Source: JAOPZW01 sp963707695 (lineage in GTDB: Bacteria > Actinomycetota > Thermoleophilia > Solirubrobacterales > Solirubrobacteraceae). From it: a stretch of 64,000 bases of DNA. The notes under the pieces were generated by a model. The model saw only the letters and a list, made by a program, of their open reading frames with translations, made no database searches and was not told the DNA's origin. Position numbers and translations under genes: made by a program. Below are positions 8,540-17,054 of this stretch, piece by piece; the stretch's first letter is position 1, and each line of letters starts with the position of its first letter. The stretch covers positions 124,001-188,000 of the forward strand of contig CAVPQY010000003.1 of the NCBI GenBank assembly GCA_963707695.1. Direction: 5' to 3'.

Positions 8540-9724
8540 CTAGGGGATCCGGTTCGGCCGGCGTCCCAGCGTCACGGTCACGGAGCGGCTCTTCCCGTCG
8601 CGCTCGACGTCGACCCGCACGCGGTCGCCCGGGGCGCGGCCCTCGATGAGGCGCGAGACGTCGTCGGGGGTGGTGACGGCCTGGCCGTCGATCGCGGTGA
8701 TGACGTCGCCGCCGCGCCCGTCGACGGCCTGCGTGGCGCGGAGCCCGGCCGCGGCCGCCGGGCCGCCCGGGCTGACGTTGCGGACGACCGCGCCCTGGCG
8801 GCCGATCGCCGTGCCGGTGGAGACGCCGAGCCACGGGCGCACGACCGCCTGACCGCGCTTGAGCCGCGGGACGACCTGGCGCACGGTGTTCGACGGAACG
8901 GCGAAGCCGATGCCGACGTTGCCCTGGCTGCCCGCGGTGGCGATCTGGGAGTTCACGCCGACGACGCGGGCCTTGGCGTCCAGCAGCGGGCCGCCCGAGT
9001 TGCCCGGGTTGATCGGCGCGTCGGTCTGGAGGACCTTCTCGATGCGGAAGCCGTTGGGCGCCTGGATCTCGCGGCCCAGGCCGGAGATGATCCCCGCCGT
9101 CGCCGTGCGGTCCAGGCCGAGCGGGTAGCCGACGGCGATGGCCTGGTCGCCGACCTTGACGAGGTTGGAGTCCGCCAGGACCAGCGGGTGCAGCCGCGGC
9201 GCGCGCGTGGGGTCGACGCGCAGGACGGCGAGGTCGGAGGACGGGTCGATCCCGACGATCTTCGCGGCGATCTGGGCGCCCTTGTCGTCGAAGCGCACCT
9301 GCGCGCGCTGGGCGTTCTCGACGACGTGCGCGTTCGTGACGATCGTCCCGTCGCCGTCGATGACGAAGCCGGTCCCCGACGCCGCGCCGTTGCCGAGCGC
9401 GACCTGGACGGACACGACCCCGCGCGCCACGGCGGCGTAGATGCGGTTCAGGCGTGTCTCGGGCGGCCGGCCGCCCTGGACCGTGAGCGCGGCGTCGGCC
9501 TCGGGCCGCGAGCCGCTCGTGCGGTGGCCGGCGAGGAACGCCCCGGCCACGAGCAGCACGAGCGCGGTGGCCAGCAGGACCCAGGGCCAGCGCCGGCGGC
9601 GCTTCGGCGGCGGCTCCGGCGGCGGCTCCACGGGGCGCGGGCGCGCGATGACGGTGGGGCGCGCGAGCCACCCGTGGTCGTCGCCCGGCTCGCGGCCGGT
9701 CCAGAGCGGAGGGGTCGACGCCAT
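8540..9724 (-). CDS. Membrane-anchored HtrA/DegP-like serine protease with PDZ domain
   Basis: 394 aa from ATG 9724. Cytosolic Pro/Arg-rich N-terminus, one transmembrane helix (47-66), trypsin-like domain with catalytic triad His133 (NAHVVENA), Asp164 (SSDLAVL) and Ser243 (GNSGGPLL), then one PDZ domain (about 285-390). This is the normal build of actinobacterial membrane HtrA proteases in envelope quality control. The downstream VWA gene starts 4 bases after its stop. Upstream is a short repeat tract and the end of the flavoprotein gene. Confidence 0.93.
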   Translation of the reverse strand: MASTPPLWTGREPGDDHGWLARPTVIARPRPVEPPPEPPPKRRRRWPWVLLATALVLLVAGAFLAGHRTSGSRPEADAALTVQGGRPPETRLNRIYAAVARGVVSVQVALGNGAASGTGFVIDGDGTIVTNAHVVENAQRAQVRFDDKGAQIAAKIVGIDPSSDLAVLRVDPTRAPRLHPLVLADSNLVKVGDQAIAVGYPLGLDRTATAGIISGLGREIQAPNGFRIEKVLQTDAPINPGNSGGPLLDAKARVVGVNSQIATAGSQGNVGIGFAVPSNTVRQVVPRLKRGQAVVRPWLGVSTGTAIGRQGAVVRNVSPGGPAAAAGLRATQAVDGRGGDVITAIDGQAVTTPDDVSRLIEGRAPGDRVRVDVERDGKSRSVTVTLGRRPNRIP

Positions 9725-9783
9725 CGACGACCACGGTGGCACCGCGGTCGTCAGGTGACGATAAGGGCGATCGGCTGGGCGGC

Positions 9784-9831
9784 GCCGGCGCGGTCGACGG
9801 CGCAGTCGCCGGCGCGGTCGACGGCGCGGTC
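9784..9831. repeat. 24-bp tandem repeat, two copies
   Basis: Two adjacent 24-base units (9784-9807 and 9808-9831) differ at one base (agtc versus ggtc); each holds two copies of a shorter cggcgcggtcgac-like element, and the pattern continues degenerately to about 9843. It fills the gap between the flavoprotein stop and the protease start. No coding frame is evident; it may be slippage in GC-rich DNA. Confidence 0.7.
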
Positions 9832-9843
9832 GACGGCGGCGCG

Positions 9844-11517
9844 CTACCCGCCGGTCGCGCGCGCGGCGCTGCGGCCGGCGGTCCGCCCCGAGAACAGGCA
9901 GCCGCCCAGGAACGTCCCCTCCAGCGAGCGGTACCCGTGCATCCCGCCGCCGCCGAAGCCGGCGACCTCGCCCGCGGCGTAGAGGCCGGGCAGCGGCTCG
10001 CCGCCCGGGCGCAGCACGCGGCCCGTCAGGTCGGTCTCCAGCCCCCCGAGCGTCTTGCGGGTCAGGACGTGGAGCTTGACGGCGATGAGCGGCCCGGCCT
10101 CCGGGTCGAGCAGCCGGTGCGGCGACGCCACCCGGGTCAGCCGGTCGGGCAGGTACCGGCGCGCCTCGTGGATGGCCGCGACCTGGAGGTCCTTCGCGTA
10201 CGGGTTGGCCATCTCGCGGTCGCGCGCGAGGACCTCGCGCTCGACCGCCCGCTCGTCGAGCAGCGGGGTGTCGGTCAGCGCGTTCATCCCGCGCACGAGC
10301 GCCCCGAGGTCGCGCTCGACGACGAAGTCCGCCCCGTGGCGCTTGAAGGCCTCGACCGGCTCGGGCGCGCCCGAGCCGACCCGCGTGGCCAGCACCTGCC
10401 TGATGCTCTTGCCGGTGAGGTCGGGGTTCTGCTCGGAGCCCGAGAGCGCGAACTCGCGCTCGATGATCTTCTGGGTGAGCACGAACCACGTGTGGTCGTG
10501 GCCGGTCCGCGTGATGTGCGCGAGCGTGCCGAGCGTGTCGAACCCGGGGAAGAGCGGGACCGGCAGCCGCCGGCCCTCCGCGTCGAGCCACAGCGGCGAC
10601 GGCCCGGGCAGGATCCGGATGCCGTGGCGGCTCCAGATCGGCGCCCAGTTCCGGATCCCCTCGACGTAGTGCCACATGCGGTCGGGGTGCAGGAGGCTGG
10701 CCCCCGCGGCCTGGGTGATGGCGAGCATCCGGCCGTCGACGTGGTCGGGGACCCCCGAGATCATGTGGCGCGGGGCGCGGCCGAGGCGCTCGGGCCAGTT
10801 GCGGCGCACGAGGTCGTGGTTGGCGCCGATGCCGCCCGACGTGACGACGACGGCCTGCGCGCGCAGCTCGAAGTCGCCCACGACCGTCCGCGAGCTGGCC
10901 TGGCCCCGGGCGGCGGCGCTGGGCTCCAGGACCTCCCCGGCCACGCCGTCGACCGCGCCGGCGGTCACGAGGAGCCGGTCGACCTTGTGACGGAAGCGCA
11001 GCTCGACGAGGCCGCGACGCTGGGCCTCGCGGACGCGGCGGACGAAGGGCTCGAGCAGGCCCGGACCCGTCCCCCACGTGATGTGGAAGCGCGGGACGGA
11101 GTTGCCGGGCCCGGTCGCGAGGTAGCCGCCGCGCTCGGCCCAGCCCACGTTGGGCAGGAAGCGGACGCCCTGCGCGTGGAGCCACGCGCGCTTCTCCCCG
11201 GCCGCGAAGTCGACGTAGGCCTCGGCCCAGCGGCGCGGCCAGTGGTCGTCGGGCCGGTCGAAGCCGGCGGTGCCGAGCCAGTCCTGCCAGGCCAGGTCCC
11301 GCGAGTCGCGGATGCGCGACCGCCGCTGCTCCGGGCTGTCGACGAAGAAGAGGCCGCCGAAGGACCAGAAGGCCTGGCCGCCGAGGGAGGCCTCCGGCTC
11401 CTGGTCGACGAGGACGACGCGCCGCCCGGCGTCGGCGAGCTCGGCGGTGGCCACGAGGCCGGCGAGGCCGCCCCCGACGACGATGACGTCGGCGTGCACG
11501 CGCGCAGCATGCCGCAT
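9844..11517 (-). CDS. FAD-binding dehydrogenase (KstD-like flavoprotein)
   Basis: 557 aa. N-terminal dinucleotide fold DVIVVGGGLAGLVATAELA, the glutamine/glycine FAD contacts (QEPEASLGGQAFWSFGGL) and C-terminal FAD motif GLYAAGEVAGFGGGGMHGYR. This set matches the family annotated FAD-binding dehydrogenase, related to 3-ketosteroid-1-dehydrogenase and fumarate reductase flavoproteins. Substrate unknown; a steroid or other cyclic ketone is possible. Start ATG 11517; a GTG seven codons in (VHADVIVVGGG) is an alternative. It faces the CYTH gene across 47 bases. Confidence 0.9.
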   Translation of the reverse strand: MRHAARVHADVIVVGGGLAGLVATAELADAGRRVVLVDQEPEASLGGQAFWSFGGLFFVDSPEQRRSRIRDSRDLAWQDWLGTAGFDRPDDHWPRRWAEAYVDFAAGEKRAWLHAQGVRFLPNVGWAERGGYLATGPGNSVPRFHITWGTGPGLLEPFVRRVREAQRRGLVELRFRHKVDRLLVTAGAVDGVAGEVLEPSAAARGQASSRTVVGDFELRAQAVVVTSGGIGANHDLVRRNWPERLGRAPRHMISGVPDHVDGRMLAITQAAGASLLHPDRMWHYVEGIRNWAPIWSRHGIRILPGPSPLWLDAEGRRLPVPLFPGFDTLGTLAHITRTGHDHTWFVLTQKIIEREFALSGSEQNPDLTGKSIRQVLATRVGSGAPEPVEAFKRHGADFVVERDLGALVRGMNALTDTPLLDERAVEREVLARDREMANPYAKDLQVAAIHEARRYLPDRLTRVASPHRLLDPEAGPLIAVKLHVLTRKTLGGLETDLTGRVLRPGGEPLPGLYAAGEVAGFGGGGMHGYRSLEGTFLGGCLFSGRTAGRSAARATGG

Positions 11518-11564
11518 CGCCGGGCCGGCCCCCTCCCACCCTGCGGCCGTGGCACCCTGCGCCC

Positions 11565-12038
11565 ATGGCCGGCACGGAGATCGAGCGCAAGTTCCTGGTC
11601 GACGGCGTCCCGGCGGACGTCGCCTGGGACGACGGCGAGCCGCTGCGCCAGGGCTACCTGGCGCTCGACGGGGACACCGAGGTCCGCCTGCGCCTGCGCG
11701 GCGACGGCGCCGCGGTCCTGACGCTCAAGCGCGGCGGCGGCCGCGTGCGCGCCGAGGAGGAGCTCGACGTCGACGCCGAGCAGGCCGGCCGCCTCTGGGC
11801 GCTGACCGAGGGGCGCCGCGTGGAGAAGGTGCGCCACCGCGCCGACGTGGACGGCGCCCCGGTCGAGCTGGACGTCTACGGCGGCGACCTCGACGGCCTC
11901 GTGGTCGCCGAGGTCGAGTTCCCGGACGAGGAGGCGGCCGAGGCCTGGACCCCGCCGCCGTGGGTGACCCGGGACGTCACCGACGACGACGCCTACAAGA
12001 ACCGCGCGCTGGCCGTCGACGGCCGCCCCGGCGCGTAG
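11565..12038 (+). CDS. CYTH-domain protein (triphosphate tunnel metalloenzyme)
   Basis: 157 aa, a bare CYTH domain. The diagnostic N-terminal EIERKFLVDG is intact, with alternating charged strands (EVRLRLRGD, LTLKRGGG, AEVEFPDEEAA) that build the tunnel. Such single-domain bacterial proteins usually hydrolyse tripolyphosphate or other triphosphates; substrate cannot be told from sequence. Followed after 18 bases by the HCCA-isomerase-like gene, so likely co-transcribed, though no functional link is obvious. Confidence 0.92.
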   Translation: MAGTEIERKFLVDGVPADVAWDDGEPLRQGYLALDGDTEVRLRLRGDGAAVLTLKRGGGRVRAEEELDVDAEQAGRLWALTEGRRVEKVRHRADVDGAPVELDVYGGDLDGLVVAEVEFPDEEAAEAWTPPPWVTRDVTDDDAYKNRALAVDGRPGA

Positions 12039-12056
12039 CGGCGCGGCCGGCAGGCG

Positions 12057-12665
12057 ATGCGCGGCGCGACGTTCTACTACGACCTCGGCTCGCCCTACGC
12101 GTGGCTCGCGGCCGAGCGGGCCGACGCGGTGCTCGGCCGCTCCGGCCTGGCCTGGACGCCCGTGCTGCTGGGCGGTCTCTTCGCGGCGACGGGCCGCTCC
12201 TCGTGGGCGCGCACGCCGGCCCGCGCCGACGGGATGGCGGAGGTGGCGCGGCGCGCCCGGGACCGCGGCCTGCCGCCGCCGCGCTGGCCGGACCCGTGGC
12301 CCAACGACGGCCTGCGCGCCATGCGGGCGGCCGTCCACGCCCACGCGCTGGGGCACGGCCGGGCCTTCGCGCTCGCGGCCTTCCGCGTGCACTTCACCGA
12401 GGGCCGGGCGCTCAGCGAGGAGGCGGGGCTCGCGCTCGCCGCCCGGCGGGCCGGCCTCGACGCCGACGACCTCCTGGCCGCCACGGGCGCGCAGGAGGTC
12501 AAGGACCGGCTGCGCGCCCTCACCGAGGCCGCGCTCGCCGCGGGGGTGACCGGCGTGCCGTCGGTGCGCGTCGGCGACGCGGTCGTCTGGGGCGACGACC
12601 GGCTCGAGGAGGCTGCCGCCCTGCGCGGGGGCGGCGACGCGGCGGGACCCGCCCCGGCGCCCTAG
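12057..12665 (+). CDS. DsbA-fold protein, 2-hydroxychromene-2-carboxylate isomerase-like
   Basis: 202 aa. Starts with FYYDLGSPYAWLAAERAD, the hallmark of the HCCA isomerase (kappa-class GST) branch, in which the Ser of SPYA replaces the CxxC of DsbA; the cis-Pro loop is GVTGVPSVRVGD near residue 165. The family isomerises 2-hydroxychromene-2-carboxylate in naphthalene breakdown, but many members in actinobacteria have no known substrate and no aromatic-degradation genes lie nearby. Convergent with the reductase gene, overlapping it by 4 bases. Confidence 0.87.
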   Translation: MRGATFYYDLGSPYAWLAAERADAVLGRSGLAWTPVLLGGLFAATGRSSWARTPARADGMAEVARRARDRGLPPPRWPDPWPNDGLRAMRAAVHAHALGHGRAFALAAFRVHFTEGRALSEEAGLALAARRAGLDADDLLAATGAQEVKDRLRALTEAALAAGVTGVPSVRVGDAVVWGDDRLEEAAALRGGGDAAGPAPAP

Positions 12666-13348
12666 CCCGACGGGCCGAAGCGCTCCGTCTTCACGCGCGC
12701 CTGGTCGTAGCCCAGCGCGAGCAGGGCGTCCGTCGTCGCCTCGACGAAGCCCTCGGAGCCGCAGACGAAGGCCGCTCCCTGCGGGCGGGCGACCGGCTCG
12801 AGCAGCGCCCGGCTCACGCGCCCGCGCGCGCCCATCCAGCCGTCGGGGAACTCGCGCGTGTAGGTGATGACGGCGTCGTCGCCGAGGCTCTCGCGGTGCA
12901 GGACGACGTCGGGCGAGCGGAACGACGCGACGAGGGTCATGTCCGCGTCGGGCACCGCCCGGCGGCGGTGGCGCAGCATGGCCACGAGCGGCACGACCCC
13001 CGAGCCGCCGCCGACGAGGAGCGCCGGCGACTCGCCGCGCCAGGTGAACCAGCCCCCGATCGGCCCGCGGACCTCGAGCTCGTCGCCCACGGCGACCTCG
13101 TCGCAGAGGTAGGGCGACACCTCGCCGTCGGGCAGGCGGTCGACGGTGAGCTCGATCTCGCCGGTGTCCTCGGGCGCCGAGGCGACCGAGTACGAGCGCT
13201 GGGCGGTGTAGCCGTCGGGGGCGGTCAGCCGGACGACGTAGTGCTGCCCGGGCAGGTGCGGCGTCCACGGGTCGAGGGCGAGCCGCAGCGACACGCACGC
13301 CGGGTGCTCGGGGCGGCGGCCGACGACGCGGGCCGTCTGCCAGGTCAG
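12662..13348 (-). CDS. Ferredoxin-reductase-like FAD/NAD(P)-binding oxidoreductase
   Basis: 228 aa. FAD-binding barrel with RSYSVASAP and GEVSPYL, NAD(P) site GGGSGVVPLVAMLRHR, and terminal FVCGSEGFVEATTDALL. No [2Fe-2S] domain, so it is a bare FNR-type reductase. No ATG, GTG or TTG precedes the conserved LTWQTARVV start; a CTG at 13348, overlapping the upstream stop as CTGA, is the best candidate, replacing the usual ATGA coupling. Coupling to the molybdopterin enzyme upstream suggests that it supplies electrons to that enzyme. Confidence 0.87.
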   Translation of the reverse strand: MTWQTARVVGRRPEHPACVSLRLALDPWTPHLPGQHYVVRLTAPDGYTAQRSYSVASAPEDTGEIELTVDRLPDGEVSPYLCDEVAVGDELEVRGPIGGWFTWRGESPALLVGGGSGVVPLVAMLRHRRRAVPDADMTLVASFRSPDVVLHRESLGDDAVITYTREFPDGWMGARGRVSRALLEPVARPQGAAFVCGSEGFVEATTDALLALGYDQARVKTERFGPSG

Positions 13349-13959
13349 TCCCCCCAGTACCGCTCCTCCTTCCACGGGTCGCCGCGGTTGTGGTAGCCGT
13401 TGAGCTCCCAGAACCCCGGCTCGTCGTGGTCGAGCAGCCGCAGGCCGGTGACCCACTTCGCCGACTTCCAGAAGTAGCGCGCGGGGACGAGGAAGCGCAC
13501 GGGGCCGCCGTGCTCGCGCGGCAGGGGCCGGCCCTCCCACTCCCAGACGACCCAGGCCTTGCCGTCCGTGACGTCCGCGAGCGGCAGGTTCGTCGTGTAG
13601 CCCCCGTAGGAGCTCACGACGACGTGCGTCGCCTCCGGTCGCGGCTCGACGAGCTCCAGGAGCGTGTCCACGGACACGCCCCCGAAGCTCGTGCCGAGCT
13701 TGCTCCAGGTCGTCACGCAGTGGATGTCCCCGTCGAACGTGGACGGGGGCAGGGCGCGCAGCTCGGGCAGCGTCCACGTCCGCGAGGCGCCGACGAGGCC
13801 GTCGATCGTCAGCGCGTAGTCCTCCTCGGCCACGCGCGGCGTCGGGCCCGCGGTCAGCACGGGGAAGCCGGTCTCGACGTACTGGCCGGGCGGCACGCGG
13901 TCGGCCAGCTCGGGCGGGATGCGGCGGCGGCCGAAGAAGCCGCGGGTCACCGGGCTCAT
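13345..13959 (-). CDS. Molybdopterin-dependent oxidoreductase (sulfite oxidase / MsrP-like)
   Basis: 204 aa, a single oxidoreductase-molybdopterin domain. The molybdenum-ligand cysteine is in DIHCVTTWSKLG; GGYTTNLPLADV and HGGPVRFLVPARYFWKSAKWV are the other conserved blocks. No twin-arginine signal is seen, so it is likely cytosolic (YuiH-like) rather than a periplasmic MsrP. The reductase gene downstream overlaps its stop, suggesting a two-protein redox pair. Divergent from the aldo-keto reductase gene with only 25 bases between starts. Confidence 0.9.
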   Translation of the reverse strand: MSPVTRGFFGRRRIPPELADRVPPGQYVETGFPVLTAGPTPRVAEEDYALTIDGLVGASRTWTLPELRALPPSTFDGDIHCVTTWSKLGTSFGGVSVDTLLELVEPRPEATHVVVSSYGGYTTNLPLADVTDGKAWVVWEWEGRPLPREHGGPVRFLVPARYFWKSAKWVTGLRLLDHDEPGFWELNGYHNRGDPWKEERYWGD

Positions 13960-13984
13960 GGGCGGACCCTACTAGCGTGCGGGC

Positions 13985-15010
13985 ATGCCCATCGAGCACC
14001 GCCCGCTCGGGCGCACCGGCGTGCAGGTCAGCCCCCTCTGCCTCGGCGCGATGATGTTCGGCGCCTGGGGCGAGCCCGACCACGACGCGTCCGTCCGGGT
14101 CATCCACGCCGCCCTCGACGCGGGCCTGAACTTCGTCGACACCGCCGACGTCTACTCGCGCGGGGAGTCCGAGGAGATCGTGGGCAAGGCCTTGAAGGGC
14201 CGGCGGGACGACGTCGTCCTGGCGACGAAGGTCCACGGGACGATGGGCGACGACGTCAACCAGCGCGGCAACTCCCGCCGCTGGATCATGCGCGCCGTCG
14301 AGGACTCGCTGCGCCGGCTCGACACGGACTGGATCGACCTCTACCAGATCCACCGCCCCGAGCCGGACACCGACGTCGAGGAGACCCTCGGAGCCCTCAG
14401 CGACCTCGTCCACCAGGGCAAGGTCCGCCACGTCGGCTCCTCGACCTTCCCGCCCTCGCGCGTCGTCGAGGCGCAGTGGGCCGCCCGCGAGCGGGGCCTG
14501 GAGCGCTTCGTCACCGAGCAGCCGCCCTACTCGCTGCTCGTGCGGGGCGTCGAACGCGACCTCCTGCCGACCTGCGCCCGCCACGGCATGGGCGTCATCC
14601 CCTGGTCCCCGCTCGCAGGCGGGTGGCTGTCCGGGCGCTGGCGCGCGGGCCGCGAGGCGCCGACGAGCACGCGCGCCGAGCGCCTGCCAGGGCGCTTCGA
14701 CCTCTCGATCCCGGCCAACGCCCGCAAGCTCGAGGCCGCCGAGGCGCTCGCGCAGCTCGCCGAGGAGTCGGGCCTGACCCTCGTCCAGCTCGCGCTCGCC
14801 TTCGTGCTGCGCCACCCCGCCGTCACCGCGCCGATCATCGGCCCGCGGACCATGGAGCACCTCGAGTCCCAGCTCGCCGCGCTCGACGTGACGCTGGGCG
14901 ACGACGTCCTGGACCGCATCGACGAGATCGTCCCGCCCGGCGTCGACGTCAACCCCGCCGACGCCGGCTACCAGGACCCGGCCATGGAGCCGGCCGCGCG
15001 GCGGCGGTGA
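13985..15010 (+). CDS. Aldo/keto reductase
   Basis: 341 aa. Catalytic tetrad visible: Asp in NFVDTADVY, Tyr in the same motif, Lys in VVLATKVHG, His in DLYQIHRPEP; NADPH-binding block PIIGPRTMEHLESQLAALD near the C-terminus. It belongs to the YghZ/Tas-like branch that reduces aldehydes and ketones with NADPH. ATG start at 13985. The flavoprotein gene follows 13 bases later, so they probably form a two-gene unit. Confidence 0.93.
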   Translation: MPIEHRPLGRTGVQVSPLCLGAMMFGAWGEPDHDASVRVIHAALDAGLNFVDTADVYSRGESEEIVGKALKGRRDDVVLATKVHGTMGDDVNQRGNSRRWIMRAVEDSLRRLDTDWIDLYQIHRPEPDTDVEETLGALSDLVHQGKVRHVGSSTFPPSRVVEAQWAARERGLERFVTEQPPYSLLVRGVERDLLPTCARHGMGVIPWSPLAGGWLSGRWRAGREAPTSTRAERLPGRFDLSIPANARKLEAAEALAQLAEESGLTLVQLALAFVLRHPAVTAPIIGPRTMEHLESQLAALDVTLGDDVLDRIDEIVPPGVDVNPADAGYQDPAMEPAARRR

Positions 15011-15023
15011 CCGGCGCCGCGCC

Positions 15024-16580
15024 GTGAGCGGCCGCTGGGACGCCGTCGTCGTCGGCGGCGGCCACAACGGCCTGGTGGCCGCGGCGCTGCTGGCCCGCGC
15101 GGGCCGCTCGGTGCTCGTGCTCGAGCGCCTCGACCACGTGGGCGGCGCTGCGGTCTCCGAGCGCCCCTTCCCCGGCGTCGACGCGCGGCTGTCGCGCTTC
15201 AGCTACCTCGTCAGCCTCCTCCCGCGCGCGCTCGCGCGGGAGCTGGGCCTGGGCCTCGAGCTGCGGCGCCGGCGGATCTCGTCCTACACGCCGCGCGGCG
15301 ACGGCGGGCTGCTCGTCGACGCCGGTGACGCGGGGCGGACGCGCGCGTCGCTGGAGCGCGTCACCGGCGACGCCGGGGCGTTCGGGCGCTGGGAGGCCTT
15401 CCACGCCCGCGTCGGCGCGGTCGCGGGCCGGCTCTTCCCGACGTTCACGGAGCCGCTGCGGTCGCGCGCCGACCTGCGCGCGCTGGCGGGCGACGACGCG
15501 ACGTGGGACGACCTCGTCGAGCAGCCGCTCGGGCGCGCGCTGCGGGCGCCGTTCCCGGACGACCTCGTCCGCGGGGTCGTGCTGACCGACGGCCTCATCG
15601 GGACCTTCGCCGCGGCCGACGACCCCTCACTGGCGCAGAACCGCTGCTTCCTCTACCACGTCGTCGGCAACGGCACGGGCGACTGGGACGTGCCCGTGGG
15701 CGGGATGGGCGCGGTGACGGAGGCGCTCGCCTCCGCGGCGCGAGCGGCCGGCGCGACGCTGCGGACCGGCGCCGAGGTCGCCGCCGTGCGGACCGACGGG
15801 CGCGACGCCGAGGTCGAGCTCGCCGGCGGGGAGGTCGTCGCGGCCCGCGACGTCCTCTGCGGCGCGGCCCCGGCCGTGCTCGCCCGGCTGCTGGGCGAGG
15901 CGGCAGACGAGGCGGCCGGGCCCGGGCCCGAGGGCAGCCAGCTCAAGCTCAACCTCCTCGTGCGCCGCCTGCCCCGTCTGCGCGACCCGGGCGTCGACCC
16001 GCACGAGGCCTTCGCCGGCACCTTCCACGTCCACGAGTCGGCGACCGAGCTCGACGCCGCGCACGCGGCGGCGGTCGCCGGGCGGATGCCCGACCCGGTG
16101 CCCTCCGAGCTCTACTGCCACTCGCTGGCGGACCCGTCGATCCTGGGGCCGGAGCTGCGAGCCGCGGGCGCCCAGACGCTGACGTGCTTCGCGCTGCACC
16201 TCCCCGCCCGGCTCTTCCGCGGCGACCCCGAGGGCGCGCGCGACGCCGCCGTCGCGGCCACGCTGCGCTCGCTCGACGACGTCCTGGCCGAGCCGGTCGA
16301 GGACCTGCTGTGGCGCGACGCCGACGGCCGGCCCTGCCTCGAGGCCAGGACGCCCGTCGACCTCGAGGACGAGCTGCACCTCCCCGGCGGGCACATCTTC
16401 CACCGCGACCTCGCGTGGCCGTTCGCCGAGGACCCGGCGGAGGCCGGCCGCTGGGGCGTCGAGACGGCGCACCCGAACGTCTGGCTGTGCGGCGCGGGCG
16501 CCAGGCGCGGCGGCGGCGTCAGCGGCATCCCCGGGCACAACGCGGCCAGGGCCGTGCTCAGCGCTCGACCAACGCGCTGA
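15024..16580 (+). CDS. Phytoene-desaturase-like FAD-dependent oxidoreductase (PYROXD2-like)
   Basis: 518 aa from GTG 15024. N-terminal FAD fold DAVVVGGGHNGLVAAALLA, substrate-domain start LERLDHVGGAAVSERPFPG, and C-terminal VWLCGAGARRGGGVSGIPG. The arrangement follows the NAD(P)/FAD-dependent family of carotenoid desaturases and human PYROXD2. No carotenoid genes are nearby, so a lipid or quinone substrate is equally possible. Its last 23 bases overlap the convergent AsnC gene. Confidence 0.9.
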   Translation: MSGRWDAVVVGGGHNGLVAAALLARAGRSVLVLERLDHVGGAAVSERPFPGVDARLSRFSYLVSLLPRALARELGLGLELRRRRISSYTPRGDGGLLVDAGDAGRTRASLERVTGDAGAFGRWEAFHARVGAVAGRLFPTFTEPLRSRADLRALAGDDATWDDLVEQPLGRALRAPFPDDLVRGVVLTDGLIGTFAAADDPSLAQNRCFLYHVVGNGTGDWDVPVGGMGAVTEALASAARAAGATLRTGAEVAAVRTDGRDAEVELAGGEVVAARDVLCGAAPAVLARLLGEAADEAAGPGPEGSQLKLNLLVRRLPRLRDPGVDPHEAFAGTFHVHESATELDAAHAAAVAGRMPDPVPSELYCHSLADPSILGPELRAAGAQTLTCFALHLPARLFRGDPEGARDAAVAATLRSLDDVLAEPVEDLLWRDADGRPCLEARTPVDLEDELHLPGGHIFHRDLAWPFAEDPAEAGRWGVETAHPNVWLCGAGARRGGGVSGIPGHNAARAVLSARPTR

Positions 16581-16990
16581 GGACGACCTGCGAGCGGGTG
16601 CGCACGACGCGCCCGTCGCGCTGGAGGTCGCATGATCAGGCGCTCGAGGTCGGCGTTGTCGCGCGTGCGCACGCGGGCGATCGCGTCCGGCTCGCCGGTG
16701 ACGCTCCACGCCTCGACGACCTCGGGGCGCGCGCTGCAGGGTCTCGGCGACCTCGTCGAGCGAGACGCCGGGCGCGAAGAAGAGCTCGATGAGCGCCTCG
16801 CGTGGCGCCGCCGAGCGCGTCGTGGTCGACGACCGCGGTGAAGCCGCGCAGCGTGCCCGCCGCGCGCAGCCGGTCGACGCGGCGCTTGACGGCCGGCGCG
16901 CTGAGCGCGACGTGGCCGCCGACGTCGTCGTAGCGTCCGGCGCCCGTCCTCCACGAGCAACGCAAGGATCCTGCGGTCGATGGCGTCCAT
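16558..16990 (-). pseudogene. Lrp/AsnC-family regulator, frameshifted as given
   Basis: Joining frames gives about 140 aa: MDAIDRRILALLVEDG, then an HTH (LSAPAVKRRVDRLRAAGTL), then a RAM ligand domain (LIELFFAPGVSLDEVAETL, VVEAWSVTGEPD, ending QVVLSALVER). The reading frame must shift about five times (near 16941, 16800, 16737, 16632 and 16614), each time by one extra base. The domains are otherwise complete and conserved, so this is likely an intact regulator carrying sequence errors. Such proteins sense amino acids; it is divergent from the DUF6421-SDR-aldolase operon and probably controls it. A 13-bp palindrome overlaps its start codon. Confidence 0.8.
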
Positions 16991-17001
16991 TACGGCGTAA
17001 T
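16989..17001. promoter_or_regulatory. Perfect 13-bp palindrome, candidate AsnC operator
   Basis: ATTACG-G-CGTAAT: 6-bp arms around one centre base, AT-rich in an extremely GC-rich background, overlapping the start codon of the AsnC gene and 54 bases ahead of the divergent DUF6421-like gene. Lrp/AsnC proteins bind such short AT-rich palindromes and repress their own gene. Assignment is by position and symmetry only. Confidence 0.55.
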
Positions 17002-17054
17002 TCTTGCACACATGCGCAACCAGACGCACCGGATCGTCCCTTACCCTGTGTCGC

